Positions 9,476-17,619 of a stretch of DNA of 64,000 bases are shown here, in pieces. Origin of the DNA: an uncultured Tenacibaculum sp. (GTDB taxonomy: Bacteria; Bacteroidota; Bacteroidia; Flavobacteriales; Flavobacteriaceae); the NCBI RefSeq assembly GCF_947502995.1, contig NZ_CANNBW010000012.1, forward strand, positions 1 through 64,000. The letters run 5' to 3'. The stretch's first letter is position 1; the number at the start of each line of letters is the position of its first letter. The notes below the pieces were generated by a model. That model saw only the letters and a program-made list of their open reading frames with translations. It was not told the origin of the DNA and did no database searches. The position numbers were made by a program, and so were the translations under genes.

Positions 9476-10531
9476 ATGAATAAAGCATCTAATTTTATTA
9501 TAGTTACAACAGCAATAATTGCTGTTTTAGTGATTGGAAAAGGAATTTTAATTCCGTTCATTTTTGCTGTTATTTTCTGGTTTTTTACAAGAGAAATTAG
9601 AAAACTTATCTATAAAATTCCTTTTGCTGAAAAATTCATCCCAAAGTGGATTAGTAATATTTTGGTGTTTTCTATAATTATTTTAGCCTTTGGTTTTATT
9701 TCAGAAATTGTAACCAATAGTGTAACAGATGTTACAGAATCATACACAAAATATGAACCTAATATCGAGCGAATTATCACAGATTTAGGTAATTATTTGA
9801 ATGTAGATCTTTTAACATCGATAAAATCCGTAGTTGGAGATTTTAATTACGGATCTGTTCTTGGTGATGTTGCCAATGGTGTAAGCGGAATATTAGGAGA
9901 CACGTTTATGATTATCATTTATGCTTTATTCTTATTTCTTGAAGAACGTTCTTTTGTAAAAAAGATCTATATGGTCTTCAGTAGAAATAATAATTACGAG
10001 AGTATTCAAACAATGATTGATAAAATAGAAGATTCTATTTCTAATTATTTACGATTAAAGACCTATGTAAGCATTTTAACGGGTGTTTTAAGCTACTTTG
10101 TTTTACTTTTTGTTGGTGTAGATAGTGCGCCGTTTTGGGCCTTTCTAATCTTCTTATTAAACTACATTCCGACCGTAGGTTCGTTAATAGGTACACTTTT
10201 CCCTGCAATATTTAGTTTATTGCAGTTTGGAGATTTTACTCCGTTCTTAATTATTACCGTTGCTGTTGGAATAATTCAAGTAGTTGTAGGAAATGTAATC
10301 GAACCTCGCTTGTTTGGTAAATCTTTAAACTTAAGCCCTTTAGTAACTATTTTATCTTTATCTGTTTGGGGCAAAATATGGGGAATAACAGGAATGGTAT
10401 TATCAGTTCCTATCACTGTAATAATGATTATCGTGTTCTCTCAGTTTGAAAAAACAAGATCTATAGCAATTATGCTCTCAGAAAATGGTGAAATAGATAA
10501 AATTACGAAACCTAATCAAACAAAGCTTTAA
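9476..10531 (+). CDS. AI-2E family transporter (PerM/YdiK-like permease)
   Basis: A 351-residue polytopic membrane protein. Hydrophobic segments lie at about residues 7-36, 60-80, 140-155, 200-225, 225-255, 258-275 and 300-325, with the family pattern of two N-terminal helices, a long soluble loop and a C-terminal bundle. The GNVIEPRLFG and LNLSPLVTILSLSVWGKIWG motifs near residues 270-310 are characteristic of the AI-2E transporter family. Substrates vary across the family and none can be assigned here. The ATG at 9476 directly follows the stop of the EnvC-like gene, so it is the last gene of the operon. Its 3' end overlaps the convergent thioesterase gene by 20 bp. Confidence 0.9.
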   Translation: MNKASNFIIVTTAIIAVLVIGKGILIPFIFAVIFWFFTREIRKLIYKIPFAEKFIPKWISNILVFSIIILAFGFISEIVTNSVTDVTESYTKYEPNIERIITDLGNYLNVDLLTSIKSVVGDFNYGSVLGDVANGVSGILGDTFMIIIYALFLFLEERSFVKKIYMVFSRNNNYESIQTMIDKIEDSISNYLRLKTYVSILTGVLSYFVLLFVGVDSAPFWAFLIFLLNYIPTVGSLIGTLFPAIFSLLQFGDFTPFLIITVAVGIIQVVVGNVIEPRLFGKSLNLSPLVTILSLSVWGKIWGITGMVLSVPITVIMIIVFSQFEKTRSIAIMLSENGEIDKITKPNQTKL

Positions 10532-11021
10532 GTTCTGTAGCTTCCTTTGGTTGCATTTTTCCTGCTAAAATTAAACTTAATTGCTTTCTTCGTAAAGCTC
10601 CATCAAAACGTTGTTGTTCTAACTCAGTTTCTGGTTTAATTTTAGGAATTGGTACAGGTTTACCTGTTTCATCTACGGCTACAAACGTATAAATACCTTC
10701 ATTTACTTTCGTTTTTTCACCAGATTGACGGTCTTCTATCCAAACATCAACAAAAACCTCCATAGACGATGTAAAAGCCCTAGAAACCTTAGCTTCTAAA
10801 GTAACTACACTTCCAACTGGAACTGACTTGGTAAATGCTACGTGATTTACAGAAGCTGTTACAACAATTCTTCGAGAATGACGACGAGCAGCAATACTAC
10901 ATGCTCTATCCATACGAGCTAATAATTCTCCTCCGAAAAGATTATCTAAATAATTCGTTTCTCCTGGTAATACTAAATCTGTAAGTACTGTTTTTGATTG
11001 TTGTGGTGTTTTAGCTTCCAT
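10512..11021 (-). CDS. Hotdog-fold acyl-CoA thioesterase (YciA-like)
   Basis: A 169-residue cytosolic thioesterase that would hydrolyse acyl-CoAs. Family motifs are visible: the TNYLDNLFGGELLARMD region with the catalytic-type Asp/Asn, and RRHSRRIVVTASVNHVAF, typical of the acyl-CoA hydrolase hotdog domain. A longer reading would start at a TTG at 11039, but the -7 promoter element (11037-11044) overlaps that codon. The ATG at 11021 (MEAKTPQQS) is therefore the probable start, with a short leader. It converges with the AI-2E gene and overlaps its 3' end by 20 bp. Confidence 0.88.
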   Translation of the reverse strand: MEAKTPQQSKTVLTDLVLPGETNYLDNLFGGELLARMDRACSIAARRHSRRIVVTASVNHVAFTKSVPVGSVVTLEAKVSRAFTSSMEVFVDVWIEDRQSGEKTKVNEGIYTFVAVDETGKPVPIPKIKPETELEQQRFDGALRRKQLSLILAGKMQPKEATELKALFD

Positions 11022-11036
11022 CTCTAAAATTTGCCG

Positions 11037-11044
11037 CAAAGATA
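11037..11044 (-). promoter_or_regulatory. -7 promoter element of the thioesterase gene
   Basis: TATCTTTG on the minus strand matches TAnnTTTG and lies 15 bp upstream of the ATG at 11021. No good -33 TTG is present at the usual spacing. Its position rules out a start at 11039. Confidence 0.5.
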
Positions 11045-11092
11045 ATTAAACCCTAAGAAAGGATTTTAAATTTAATCAAGAAAATATAGGAT

Positions 11093-12013
11093 TTACTTTA
11101 CAAGAATCCAAGCATCTTTAGATGCTTGCTCTCGAATAGTTTCAATAGCTTCTTTTGCAGCTTCTTTAGAAGAATAACTAGCTACAGAAACTTGAGTAAG
11201 ACCCCATTGATTTTTTCCAATAATCTTAGCATTACTATATCCTTTTTGCTTTAATTCTGCTATTTTCTTTTCTGCATTCTCTTCTAATTGAAAAGCTCCT
11301 GCAATAATGAAAACAGTTTCCTTATTTTCCTTAGTAATGTCTAAACTTATTGTTGGTAATTTATCATCAATAACAAAAGTAGCTTTCTGAATTTTCTCTT
11401 CTACTAAATTTTGTTCTGCTACTAAATTATCAAGGTTACTTTTAGGTGCAAATTGTTGAAATACAGCCGCACCAGCTAAAAGTATTGCAGCCGCTGCTGC
11501 GTATTTAGTAATTCTAAATGGCTTATTTGTAGTTTGTTCTTCTTCTGTAATTTGCTCTTCATCAAAAGAAGTAACCGTTGGTAATGGTATTACTTTTTCT
11601 TCTTTTTCAATTATAGGATAACTCACAGATGAGAAACCAAAAGAACTCGTAAGGAAGTTTGTAGTACTTTCTGGTTTAAATACTAATTGATCTTCTTCAT
11701 TTAAGACTAAAGTACCTACTTCATTAATTTCTAAAGCTCCAACTTTTAAAGCTGTTTTCCATTCAGTAACAGTCTCAGAAATTTTAGCTACAGCTTCTTC
11801 AAATGAAATATTTAAAATCGAAGCTACTTCATTTGCTAACAAACCATCGTTATGTTGCAACTGAGCATTAAAAGAAATCTTCTTTGTAGGTGGGTAAAAA
11901 ACACCATCAACTAACTGAGTTGTAGTTGTGTTTGTAACAAATCCTCCAAAGTTCGGAACGATTACACAATCGTAACGATATAATAATTCCTTTATGTAGC
12001 TTCTCATCATCAT
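11093..12013 (-). CDS. HU-CCDC81 and SPOR domain protein, single membrane span
   Basis: A 306-residue protein with three parts. Residues 1-115 resemble the Bacteroidota CCDC81-like HU domains (YIKELLYRYDCVIVPNFGGFV, then a second unit around GALEINEVGTLVLNE). A transmembrane helix rich in Ala lies at about 170-190 (AAAAAILLAGAAVF). A C-terminal SPOR domain occupies about 230-306 (FIIAGAFQLEENAEKKIAELK). SPOR domains bind denuded septal peptidoglycan, so the protein probably sits at the division site with the HU-like part in the cytoplasm. Whether the HU part binds DNA is unknown. Three consecutive ATG codons (12005-12013) make the exact start uncertain. It is divergent from dprA. Confidence 0.85.
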   Translation of the reverse strand: MMMRSYIKELLYRYDCVIVPNFGGFVTNTTTTQLVDGVFYPPTKKISFNAQLQHNDGLLANEVASILNISFEEAVAKISETVTEWKTALKVGALEINEVGTLVLNEEDQLVFKPESTTNFLTSSFGFSSVSYPIIEKEEKVIPLPTVTSFDEEQITEEEQTTNKPFRITKYAAAAAILLAGAAVFQQFAPKSNLDNLVAEQNLVEEKIQKATFVIDDKLPTISLDITKENKETVFIIAGAFQLEENAEKKIAELKQKGYSNAKIIGKNQWGLTQVSVASYSSKEAAKEAIETIREQASKDAWILVK

Positions 12014-12018
12014 AAGTA

Positions 12019-12026
12019 CAAAGTTA
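12019..12026 (-). promoter_or_regulatory. -7 promoter element of the HU/SPOR gene
   Basis: TAACTTTG on the minus strand fits TAnnTTTG, 5-11 bp upstream of the three candidate ATGs. The leader would be very short, favouring the third ATG (12007) as start. Confidence 0.45.
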
Positions 12027-12050
12027 ACTTTTTTGTTGATTTAAAAAAAG

Positions 12051-12058
12051 TATATTTG
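12051..12058 (+). promoter_or_regulatory. -7 promoter element of dprA
   Basis: TATATTTG matches TAnnTTTG 55 bp upstream of the dprA ATG. A TTTG at 12032-12035 lies 15 bp upstream, somewhat closer than the usual -33 spacing. Confidence 0.45.
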
Positions 12059-12113
12059 TGTTTAGTAGACTAGATTTTTTAAAATTTTGGTCTTCTAAAT
12101 TAAGAAAAAGAAA

Positions 12114-13211
12114 ATGCTAGAAAAAGAACTATTGGCTGTATTGCGTTTACAGTCAACACCAAAAGTTGGTGATATTATATCAAAAAAATTGATACGCACG
12201 CTGGGATCTGCATCGCAAATTTTTAAAGAAAAAAAATCTGCTTTACTTAAAATCGATGGAATAGGAGAGTACATTGTTCAACATCTTCTCAATGAAAAAA
12301 CACATCTATTAGCCGCCAAAGAACTTGAATATATTCTAAAACAGAATATTTCTTATTCGTATTGTTTCGATGCTGATTATCCTAAGAATCTACAAAATTG
12401 TACAGATGCTCCATTACTATTTTTTTATGACGGAAAATTAAATTGGAAAACTGATCGCATTATTTCAATTGTTGGTACTCGAAATATGACAAACTATGGA
12501 AGAGAGTTCTGTAGAAATTTCATCGAAGATATTGCTAAGTACAATCCTTTGATTGTAAGCGGGCTTGCTTATGGTGTTGATATTTGCGCACATCAGGCAG
12601 CTATTGATTGTGATTTACAAAATATCGCTGTTTTGGCTCACGGACTTAATGAGATTTATCCGAAAAGACACAAACAGTTTTTACCGAAAATCATGAATAA
12701 TGGTGGAATTATTTCTGAGTTTTGGCATAACGAACAACCTATGCGTGAAAACTTTTTAAAACGGAATAGGATAGTAGCTGGAATGTCTAAAGCAACAATT
12801 ATTATAGAATCTGCTGAACGGGGAGGAGCTTTAGTTACCGCAGATATTGCTAATTCCTATCATCGTGATGTTTTTGCAGTTCCTGGAAAAGTAACAGATT
12901 ATTATAGTAAAGGTTGTAACAACTTAATAAAATCGAATCAAGCACATTTGTTAAGTTCCGCTGAAGATTTAATAAAAATGCTGAATTGGGATGTACAAGA
13001 AAAACCTATTGTTAAACAGACAGAATTATTCGTTAATTTAAATGAATTAGAACAAAAAGTATATGATTATTTATTAAAAAACGGCAAACAACTCTTAGAT
13101 GTTATTGCATTAGATTGTGAGATTCCGGTATATAAACTATCGTCGTTATTACTTCAAATGGAATTAAGAGGAATTATAAAACCTTTGCCAGGAAAAATGT
13201 TTGAAATATAA
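12114..13211 (+). CDS. dprA: DNA-processing protein DprA (Smf)
   Basis: A 365-residue cytosolic protein that in other bacteria binds incoming single-stranded DNA and loads RecA during transformation. It has an N-terminal helix-hairpin region (DGIGEYIVQHLL, about 55), the Rossmann-like DprA core with IVGTRNMTNYG (about 120), VSGLAYGVDICAHQAA (about 150) and VLAHGLNEIYPKRH (about 180), and a C-terminal winged-helix-like DML1 domain (about 300-365). The length is typical. It is transcribed divergently from the HU/SPOR gene and ends at a strong bidirectional terminator. Confidence 0.95.
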   Translation: MLEKELLAVLRLQSTPKVGDIISKKLIRTLGSASQIFKEKKSALLKIDGIGEYIVQHLLNEKTHLLAAKELEYILKQNISYSYCFDADYPKNLQNCTDAPLLFFYDGKLNWKTDRIISIVGTRNMTNYGREFCRNFIEDIAKYNPLIVSGLAYGVDICAHQAAIDCDLQNIAVLAHGLNEIYPKRHKQFLPKIMNNGGIISEFWHNEQPMRENFLKRNRIVAGMSKATIIIESAERGGALVTADIANSYHRDVFAVPGKVTDYYSKGCNNLIKSNQAHLLSSAEDLIKMLNWDVQEKPIVKQTELFVNLNELEQKVYDYLLKNGKQLLDVIALDCEIPVYKLSSLLLQMELRGIIKPLPGKMFEI

Positions 13212-13239
13212 AAAAAGTCTCTTTTTTAAGAGACTTTTT
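13212..13239. terminator. Bidirectional terminator between dprA and the adenylate kinase gene
   Basis: The stem AAAAAGTCTCTT (13212-13223) pairs with AAGAGACTTTTT (13228-13239) around a TTTT loop. A-runs and T-runs on the two sides let it serve both convergent genes. Confidence 0.85.
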
Positions 13240-13243
13240 GTTG

Positions 13244-13807
13244 TTATATACTTGCTTTAATTCGTGCTGTAATTTCTTCTATTGAACCCATTCCGTCGAA
13301 AGTTGCCACTTCTAACTTTGTTTTCATGTAAGCGATTGCTGGCTTTGTAGTTTCTTCGAAAATTCGAATTCGTTTTAAATGCGTTTCTGGATCTTTATCG
13401 TCTTCTCGATTTGAAGTTTCTGCGCGTTTCTTAGCTCGAAGTAGTAATTCTTCTTTCGGAACTTCAATATCAATTACCTTTTCAATACTCAATCCTTTTT
13501 CTGAAACTAAAGCTAATAGATCGTCCATTTGTGGAATTGTTCTTGGGTATCCGTCTAAAATAATTCCTTCTTCAGATCGATTTTCATCTAAAATTTGACT
13601 GAACAATGTTTTCATGATTTGATCTGGAACTAAATCTCCTTTCTTTTCATACTTGGATAATTCTTTACCGATTTCGGTTCCTTGTTCTTTTTCCAATCTA
13701 CAACGATCACCTGTAGAAATGTGCTTGTAGTTTAAAAGATTCTTTAAAATTTCACACTGTGTTCCTTTTCCAGAATACGGTGGTCCTGTGATGATTAAAA
13801 TTTTCAT
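13244..13807 (-). CDS. Adenylate kinase family nucleoside monophosphate kinase
   Basis: A 187-residue P-loop kinase of the adenylate kinase family, transferring phosphate from ATP to a nucleoside monophosphate, most likely AMP. Walker A is GPPYSGKGT (residues 8-16). The NMP-binding part HISTGDRCRLEKEQGTEIG, the DGYPRT motif and the Arg-rich LID region (RAKKRAETSNREDDKDPETHLKRI, split here by the family pattern) are present, without zinc-binding Cys. The short LID matches other Bacteroidota adenylate kinases. Flavobacteria can carry a second adk, so this may be the only copy or a paralogue. Its promoter lies in the 3' end of the upstream TonB-like gene. Confidence 0.85.
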   Translation of the reverse strand: MKILIITGPPYSGKGTQCEILKNLLNYKHISTGDRCRLEKEQGTEIGKELSKYEKKGDLVPDQIMKTLFSQILDENRSEEGIILDGYPRTIPQMDDLLALVSEKGLSIEKVIDIEVPKEELLLRAKKRAETSNREDDKDPETHLKRIRIFEETTKPAIAYMKTKLEVATFDGMGSIEEITARIKASI

Positions 13808-13838
13808 CTTTTTAATTTCTATTTCAATTGTTTATCTA

Positions 13839-13867
13839 CAAATGTACTTATAATGTGTTACTCGACA
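13839..13867 (-). promoter_or_regulatory. Promoter of the adenylate kinase gene
   Basis: The minus strand shows -7 TACATTTG (13839-13846) and -33 TTG (13865-13867) separated by 18 bp, a good match to the Bacteroidota consensus. It lies 32 bp upstream of the ATG and overlaps the last codons of the neighbouring gene. Confidence 0.65.
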
Positions 13868-14844
13868 ATAAAGGTTATTGGAATTGTATAGCGAACACTT
13901 ACATTTTTTCCGTTGTGTTTTCCTGAAATAAATCGAGGTAATTTTTCAAACAGTTTTTTGAGTTCTTCTTTGAGAGAAGGATGCGGTGCTCTAGTTTCAA
14001 TATTAGTTACAATACCTGAACTATCAATTGTAATTCGAGCATACATTCTCTTTTTACCTTGGGATAATCCTAAGTTTTGAGTAGTTGAAAAATCAAAGTT
14101 TTTTTTTACAAATTCATTCATCTTTCGTTCAAAGTTCTTTTCCCATGTTTCATTTGCCCTTTTAACAACACCTTTAAATTTTGGTTGTTTTTCTACAAAA
14201 CGAAAAGAATAGAATTTCTCTTTGTTTTCTTCTGCAGGAGTTATAATTCCAACTACAGGCTCTATTTCATCACTTCTTTCAACATAATTTGTATCGACAA
14301 CATCTCCAGTGGTTTCAATAACAATCTCTCCATTATCTATAATTGGTAAATCTCCTAGAATTATAAGGTCATCTTTTTTCTCTGGAGGTGAGGGACAAAA
14401 AGTAGGTTTCGTTTTAAGAGAATCTTTCGGATTGAAAACTGCTAAGGAATCTATTGTTTTTTCAACTTTAGTGAGACTGTCTATTAACGTTATTTTCTCT
14501 ATTTTTTGAGTTTTATGTTCCGTTTTACAACTAAATAATGTTGTTCCCATCGCAATAAGTAGCGCTAGAAAAAACAGTTTTTGAAATGATAAATTCGTAT
14601 TAAAAACAGTATCTGGTAACTGAATTACAATAGAATCTAATTGCTTTCTGTAGAAATGACCACAAACTCTTTTTCCCTTATTTTCTGTAAGATATTCTTG
14701 AATTTCCTTTGTCGATTTTTTAGTAAAATCAACTACAGTTTTAGAGCAAGAAGCACAAAATCTTCCTTTATCATTTGGAGTCATTTTTTGCCAGTTTTCA
14801 TGGCAAGGTTCTGGAATAGTAATCTTGTAGTTTTTCATAGTCAT
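13858..14844 (-). CDS. TonB-C-terminal-domain membrane protein with Cys-rich N-terminus
   Basis: A 328-residue protein. The N-terminal 65 residues carry conserved Cys and His (PEPCHENW, FCASCSKTVVDF, VCGHFYRKQ), a pattern seen in many Bacteroidota membrane proteins and possibly a metal site. A transmembrane segment (FFLALLIAMGTTLFSC) lies near residues 90-106, followed by a low-complexity periplasmic linker. The C-terminal ~85 residues match the TonB C-terminal fold (YARITIDSSGIVTNIETRAP, then ISGKHNGKNVSVRYTIPITF). It may transmit energy to an outer-membrane receptor, but no ExbB, ExbD or receptor gene is nearby, so the role is unsettled. Start ATG at 14844, or at 14838 two codons later. Confidence 0.75.
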   Translation of the reverse strand: MTMKNYKITIPEPCHENWQKMTPNDKGRFCASCSKTVVDFTKKSTKEIQEYLTENKGKRVCGHFYRKQLDSIVIQLPDTVFNTNLSFQKLFFLALLIAMGTTLFSCKTEHKTQKIEKITLIDSLTKVEKTIDSLAVFNPKDSLKTKPTFCPSPPEKKDDLIILGDLPIIDNGEIVIETTGDVVDTNYVERSDEIEPVVGIITPAEENKEKFYSFRFVEKQPKFKGVVKRANETWEKNFERKMNEFVKKNFDFSTTQNLGLSQGKKRMYARITIDSSGIVTNIETRAPHPSLKEELKKLFEKLPRFISGKHNGKNVSVRYTIPITFIVE

Positions 14845-14900
14845 TTAGCTTTTCGTTTTGGTTGCAAATACTATTCCAAAAAATCTTCATTTAAAATACT

Positions 14901-14908
14901 TACATTTG
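14901..14908 (+). promoter_or_regulatory. -7 promoter element of the kinase-like gene
   Basis: TACATTTG matches TAnnTTTG and ends 14 bp before the ATG at 14923. It supports that start against a longer frame that would run back into the opposite gene. No clear -33 TTG. Confidence 0.5.
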
Positions 14909-14922
14909 AAAAAAACACCCCA

Positions 14923-15984
14923 ATGGAGCATTCAGAAGAAAAATTAATGTCGAAGAAAAAACCTGCTTTTCCTATCAATCATTTTCTAAATGATTACTTG
15001 ATAGAACACAGCAGAAATATTAAGATTCCGATTTTTTATGAAGATTTACTTCGTTTTCAAGGCTCTGTTGTTGTGTATGATAAGAACGATGAAGATACAC
15101 TTTGGGTGCGTGTTTATTTCTCTGAATTCGACCGACAAGAAATTGATTTGAGTTTGAAGAAAGTCTACAACATTTTACACTCCAACGGTAACGAAGACAA
15201 TATTCAGTATTTAAATATCGATGCTGTTGATTATTGTACTTTTGGAAACTCAAAACCTTTCCGTGTGAAAGTGAGAAACGTTTTAAATGATAATTACACC
15301 TATTTCTACGTAAAAAAAACAGATGCTTCACGTGTTTATGGTTTAGAATTAGAGCATATTTTATCGCCATACAATCTTAACTTTTTGGTGTATAAAGACA
15401 CTTTAATTGAAGAACATATTGCAGGAATTCCTGGAGATACATTTATTAAAGAAATTTTACCGAGTTGTACTGAACCTCAAAAATCTCAAATTGCCAAAGA
15501 GTTTGTAAAGTTTAATGAACGTTGTATGATTCGTTTATTAGGTGATATGCGTTCTTACAATTATGTGATTGTTCCTACCCACGATTTTGATAGTGTGGTA
15601 TATAAAATTAGAGCAATTGACTTTGATCAGCAATGCTTTGAAGGAAAATTTAAAGTGTATTATCCGCAGTTTTTTAAAGAAAATTACCCGATGGTACAAT
15701 TGGTAGGAGATAAGCTTCAAGAAAATTCTATTGAGCAATATAAGCTGGAAGAAAGATCGATTGTAGCTAAACGTATTTTATCTTCTGAAGATCGTTTAAA
15801 TGAATTGATTTTCTGTATGAAAAATGATGAAATTTCTAATGATGCAAACATCGAACAGTTAAAAATGCAGATTCATGATTTTACGAAAGATATTTCTTTT
15901 AAAAAGAGTAAAAACATGGGGGAAGTTCTTGAAAGTGCGTTGGACTTTGTTAGACGAAATTATGAAGATGTAACTATGCGATAA
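14923..15984 (+). CDS. Unnamed protein with kinase-like residue pattern
   Basis: A 353-residue soluble protein that I do not recognise as a named family. Its middle has the order of residues expected of a protein-kinase-like fold: a beta-3-like Lys (FYVKK, 131-132), a following acidic helix (GLELEHIL, 140-147), a hinge-like stretch (IEEHIAGIPGDTFI), a catalytic-loop-like GDMRSYNYVI (Asp208, Asn213) and a metal-binding-like RAIDFD (Asp233, Asp235). This resembles HipA, CotH or aminoglycoside-kinase relatives more than Ser/Thr kinases, and there is no glycine-rich loop I can point to. The kinase assignment is inference. A PP2C phosphatase gene lies 0.9 kb away on the other strand. The frame is open back to 14641, but promoter position favours 14923. 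Confidence 0.7.
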   Translation: MEHSEEKLMSKKKPAFPINHFLNDYLIEHSRNIKIPIFYEDLLRFQGSVVVYDKNDEDTLWVRVYFSEFDRQEIDLSLKKVYNILHSNGNEDNIQYLNIDAVDYCTFGNSKPFRVKVRNVLNDNYTYFYVKKTDASRVYGLELEHILSPYNLNFLVYKDTLIEEHIAGIPGDTFIKEILPSCTEPQKSQIAKEFVKFNERCMIRLLGDMRSYNYVIVPTHDFDSVVYKIRAIDFDQQCFEGKFKVYYPQFFKENYPMVQLVGDKLQENSIEQYKLEERSIVAKRILSSEDRLNELIFCMKNDEISNDANIEQLKMQIHDFTKDISFKKSKNMGEVLESALDFVRRNYEDVTMR

Positions 15985-15991
15985 TTCGTGT

Positions 15992-16852
15992 TTACTTTTT
16001 CTTACTTCGAATACTTTCAATAACAACGGTTGCTAAAATTAAACTTCCACCGATTAATGTATTCATATTTGGAATTTCATGTAAGAAAATGAATGCTAGA
16101 ATAATTCCGAAAATTGGTTGTACACTACTAATAATACTCGTAGTTGATGCTGTAAAAAACTGGAGAGAATACACCATTAAACTATGTCCGATTGCTGTAG
16201 TTAAAAAAGCCAACAATAGTAAATATGGCAACTGACTTTGTACACCAGAAATATCCATAAAAAATAGTGTAGGGAAGAGGCAAACTGAAATAATTACGGT
16301 TTGATAAAACATTAAAACTACACCGTTATACTGACTAACATAACGTTTTAAAATCAAAATTCGAATGGCATAACACAATGCTGAAATTACTCCGAAAATC
16401 ATACCTTGAACGGTTGTGTTTTCAAAAGTAAAATCTGGTGATAAAATGTATAATCCGAGTAAAACTAAAACCCCTAGAACAATATAAATCGGATTGAACT
16501 TCACCTTTAAAAAAACCGGTTCTAAGAAAGCAATAAGAACAGGGAATGTATACAAAGACAACATTCCTACTGCAACATTAGACAATTTTAATGCATAGAA
16601 ATAGGTAATCCAATGGATTCCCATGAAAACACCTGCGATAAGAAATGGTAAAAAATGACTTTTAGATTTTAACGATAACGGTTCTTTTTTAATTTGTAAA
16701 AACACAAACAAAATTACCATAGCAAAAGCTGCTCTAAAAAAGATAATTACTTCAGAAGGCATGGCAATATATCGACCTAAAACTCCCGAGGTACTAATAA
16801 AAAAAGTAGCTAAAAGTAAGCCTAAAACTTTTTTAAAATGTGAGTTATTCAT
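15992..16852 (-). CDS. EamA/DMT family transporter
   Basis: A 286-residue inner-membrane protein with about ten hydrophobic helices forming two EamA repeats (first about 5-135, second about 150-280). The start, LATFFISTSGVLGRYIAMPSEVIIFFRAAFA, is split-typical of drug/metabolite transporters, and the second half ends with IFLHEIPNMNTLIGGSLILATVVI, the usual EamA ending. The transported metabolite cannot be inferred. The ATG at 16852 overlaps the PP2C stop by 8 bp, so the two genes are probably co-transcribed from the PP2C promoter and translationally coupled. Confidence 0.9.
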   Translation of the reverse strand: MNNSHFKKVLGLLLATFFISTSGVLGRYIAMPSEVIIFFRAAFAMVILFVFLQIKKEPLSLKSKSHFLPFLIAGVFMGIHWITYFYALKLSNVAVGMLSLYTFPVLIAFLEPVFLKVKFNPIYIVLGVLVLLGLYILSPDFTFENTTVQGMIFGVISALCYAIRILILKRYVSQYNGVVLMFYQTVIISVCLFPTLFFMDISGVQSQLPYLLLLAFLTTAIGHSLMVYSLQFFTASTTSIISSVQPIFGIILAFIFLHEIPNMNTLIGGSLILATVVIESIRSKKK

Positions 16853-17579
16853 TTGTGTAACTTTCTATTTTAATAATCGCAATATCATCTGTAGGAACAT
16901 AATCAAAGTTTCTTTCTAAAATCTTAATTTTCGACTTTAATGTCATTGACTTTTCTTCATGTAAGAGAAAACTAATAATTTCATCTTCAGACTTATGCGC
17001 TTTGCTATTTTTTAAGTTTTTAAAAGCAAAAATTCCATCTGTGGCTAAACTAAGCGTTTTAAAATTAGGAACCGTAATTTTTTGTGTTTGATTATGATAC
17101 CAATTATGGAAAGAATCTTTTAAATGATATGCTAAATAGTTTGGTTTATCATTACTTTCAAAATCATAATGTTTTTGATTAACAGTAACTAAGCCATCTC
17201 CAGCTATTAAAATTTCTGTTTCTTTTGTTTTTGTATTTACAATAGCCAAAATTAGAGTAGAAAGTAGTTCATAAACATCTAGATCTAATAGGTTTTTAAT
17301 TACTTTTAGTTCATTAAAAAATTGTTCGGAAATAGTATATAATTTATCCGATAATTTCGTTTTTTCTTTTGTGATAAAGTCTTTGTGGAACTCTTTTTTA
17401 CTGATGTTTCTTAATAATTTCCCGAATAAAATTGAGGCAAAAACAGACTCATTTCCAGATGAGCAACCATCAAAAACAGCCACTAATCTTTCATGATCAG
17501 CTGTATTCTCAATAAGTAAAAAGTCTTCGCAATGATTGGTGTGAAATTCACCTATTTGAAGTATATAATCTATGTGCAT
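16845..17579 (-). CDS. PP2C-family protein phosphatase
   Basis: A 244-residue PPM/PP2C-type phosphatase that would remove phosphate from Ser/Thr (metal-dependent, cytosolic). The metal-site motifs appear in order: CEDFLLIE near the N-terminus, VFDGCSSG, the STLILAIV strand, IAGDGLV, LATDGIFAF and TDDIAII at the C-terminus. A longer frame starts with TTG at 17588, but that codon falls in the -7 element, so the ATG at 17579 (MHIDYIL) is preferred. This leaves little or no leader. It leads a two-gene unit with the EamA gene. The nearby kinase-like protein (14923-15984) is a possible but unproven partner. Confidence 0.85.
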   Translation of the reverse strand: MHIDYILQIGEFHTNHCEDFLLIENTADHERLVAVFDGCSSGNESVFASILFGKLLRNISKKEFHKDFITKEKTKLSDKLYTISEQFFNELKVIKNLLDLDVYELLSTLILAIVNTKTKETEILIAGDGLVTVNQKHYDFESNDKPNYLAYHLKDSFHNWYHNQTQKITVPNFKTLSLATDGIFAFKNLKNSKAHKSEDEIISFLLHEEKSMTLKSKIKILERNFDYVPTDDIAIIKIESYTNE

Positions 17580-17585
17580 TCCCTG

Positions 17586-17593
17586 CAAAATTA
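17586..17593 (-). promoter_or_regulatory. -7 promoter element of the PP2C gene
   Basis: TAATTTTG on the minus strand fits TAnnTTTG, only 6 bp upstream of the ATG, which suggests a leaderless or near-leaderless message. Confidence 0.4.
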
Positions 17594-17619
17594 AGGAATG
17601 ACTTTTAACTACTATAATT

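Noticed and set aside
14641..14922. N-terminal extension of the kinase-like protein
   Set aside because: It overlaps the TonB-like gene on the other strand, and the -7 element lies downstream of it.
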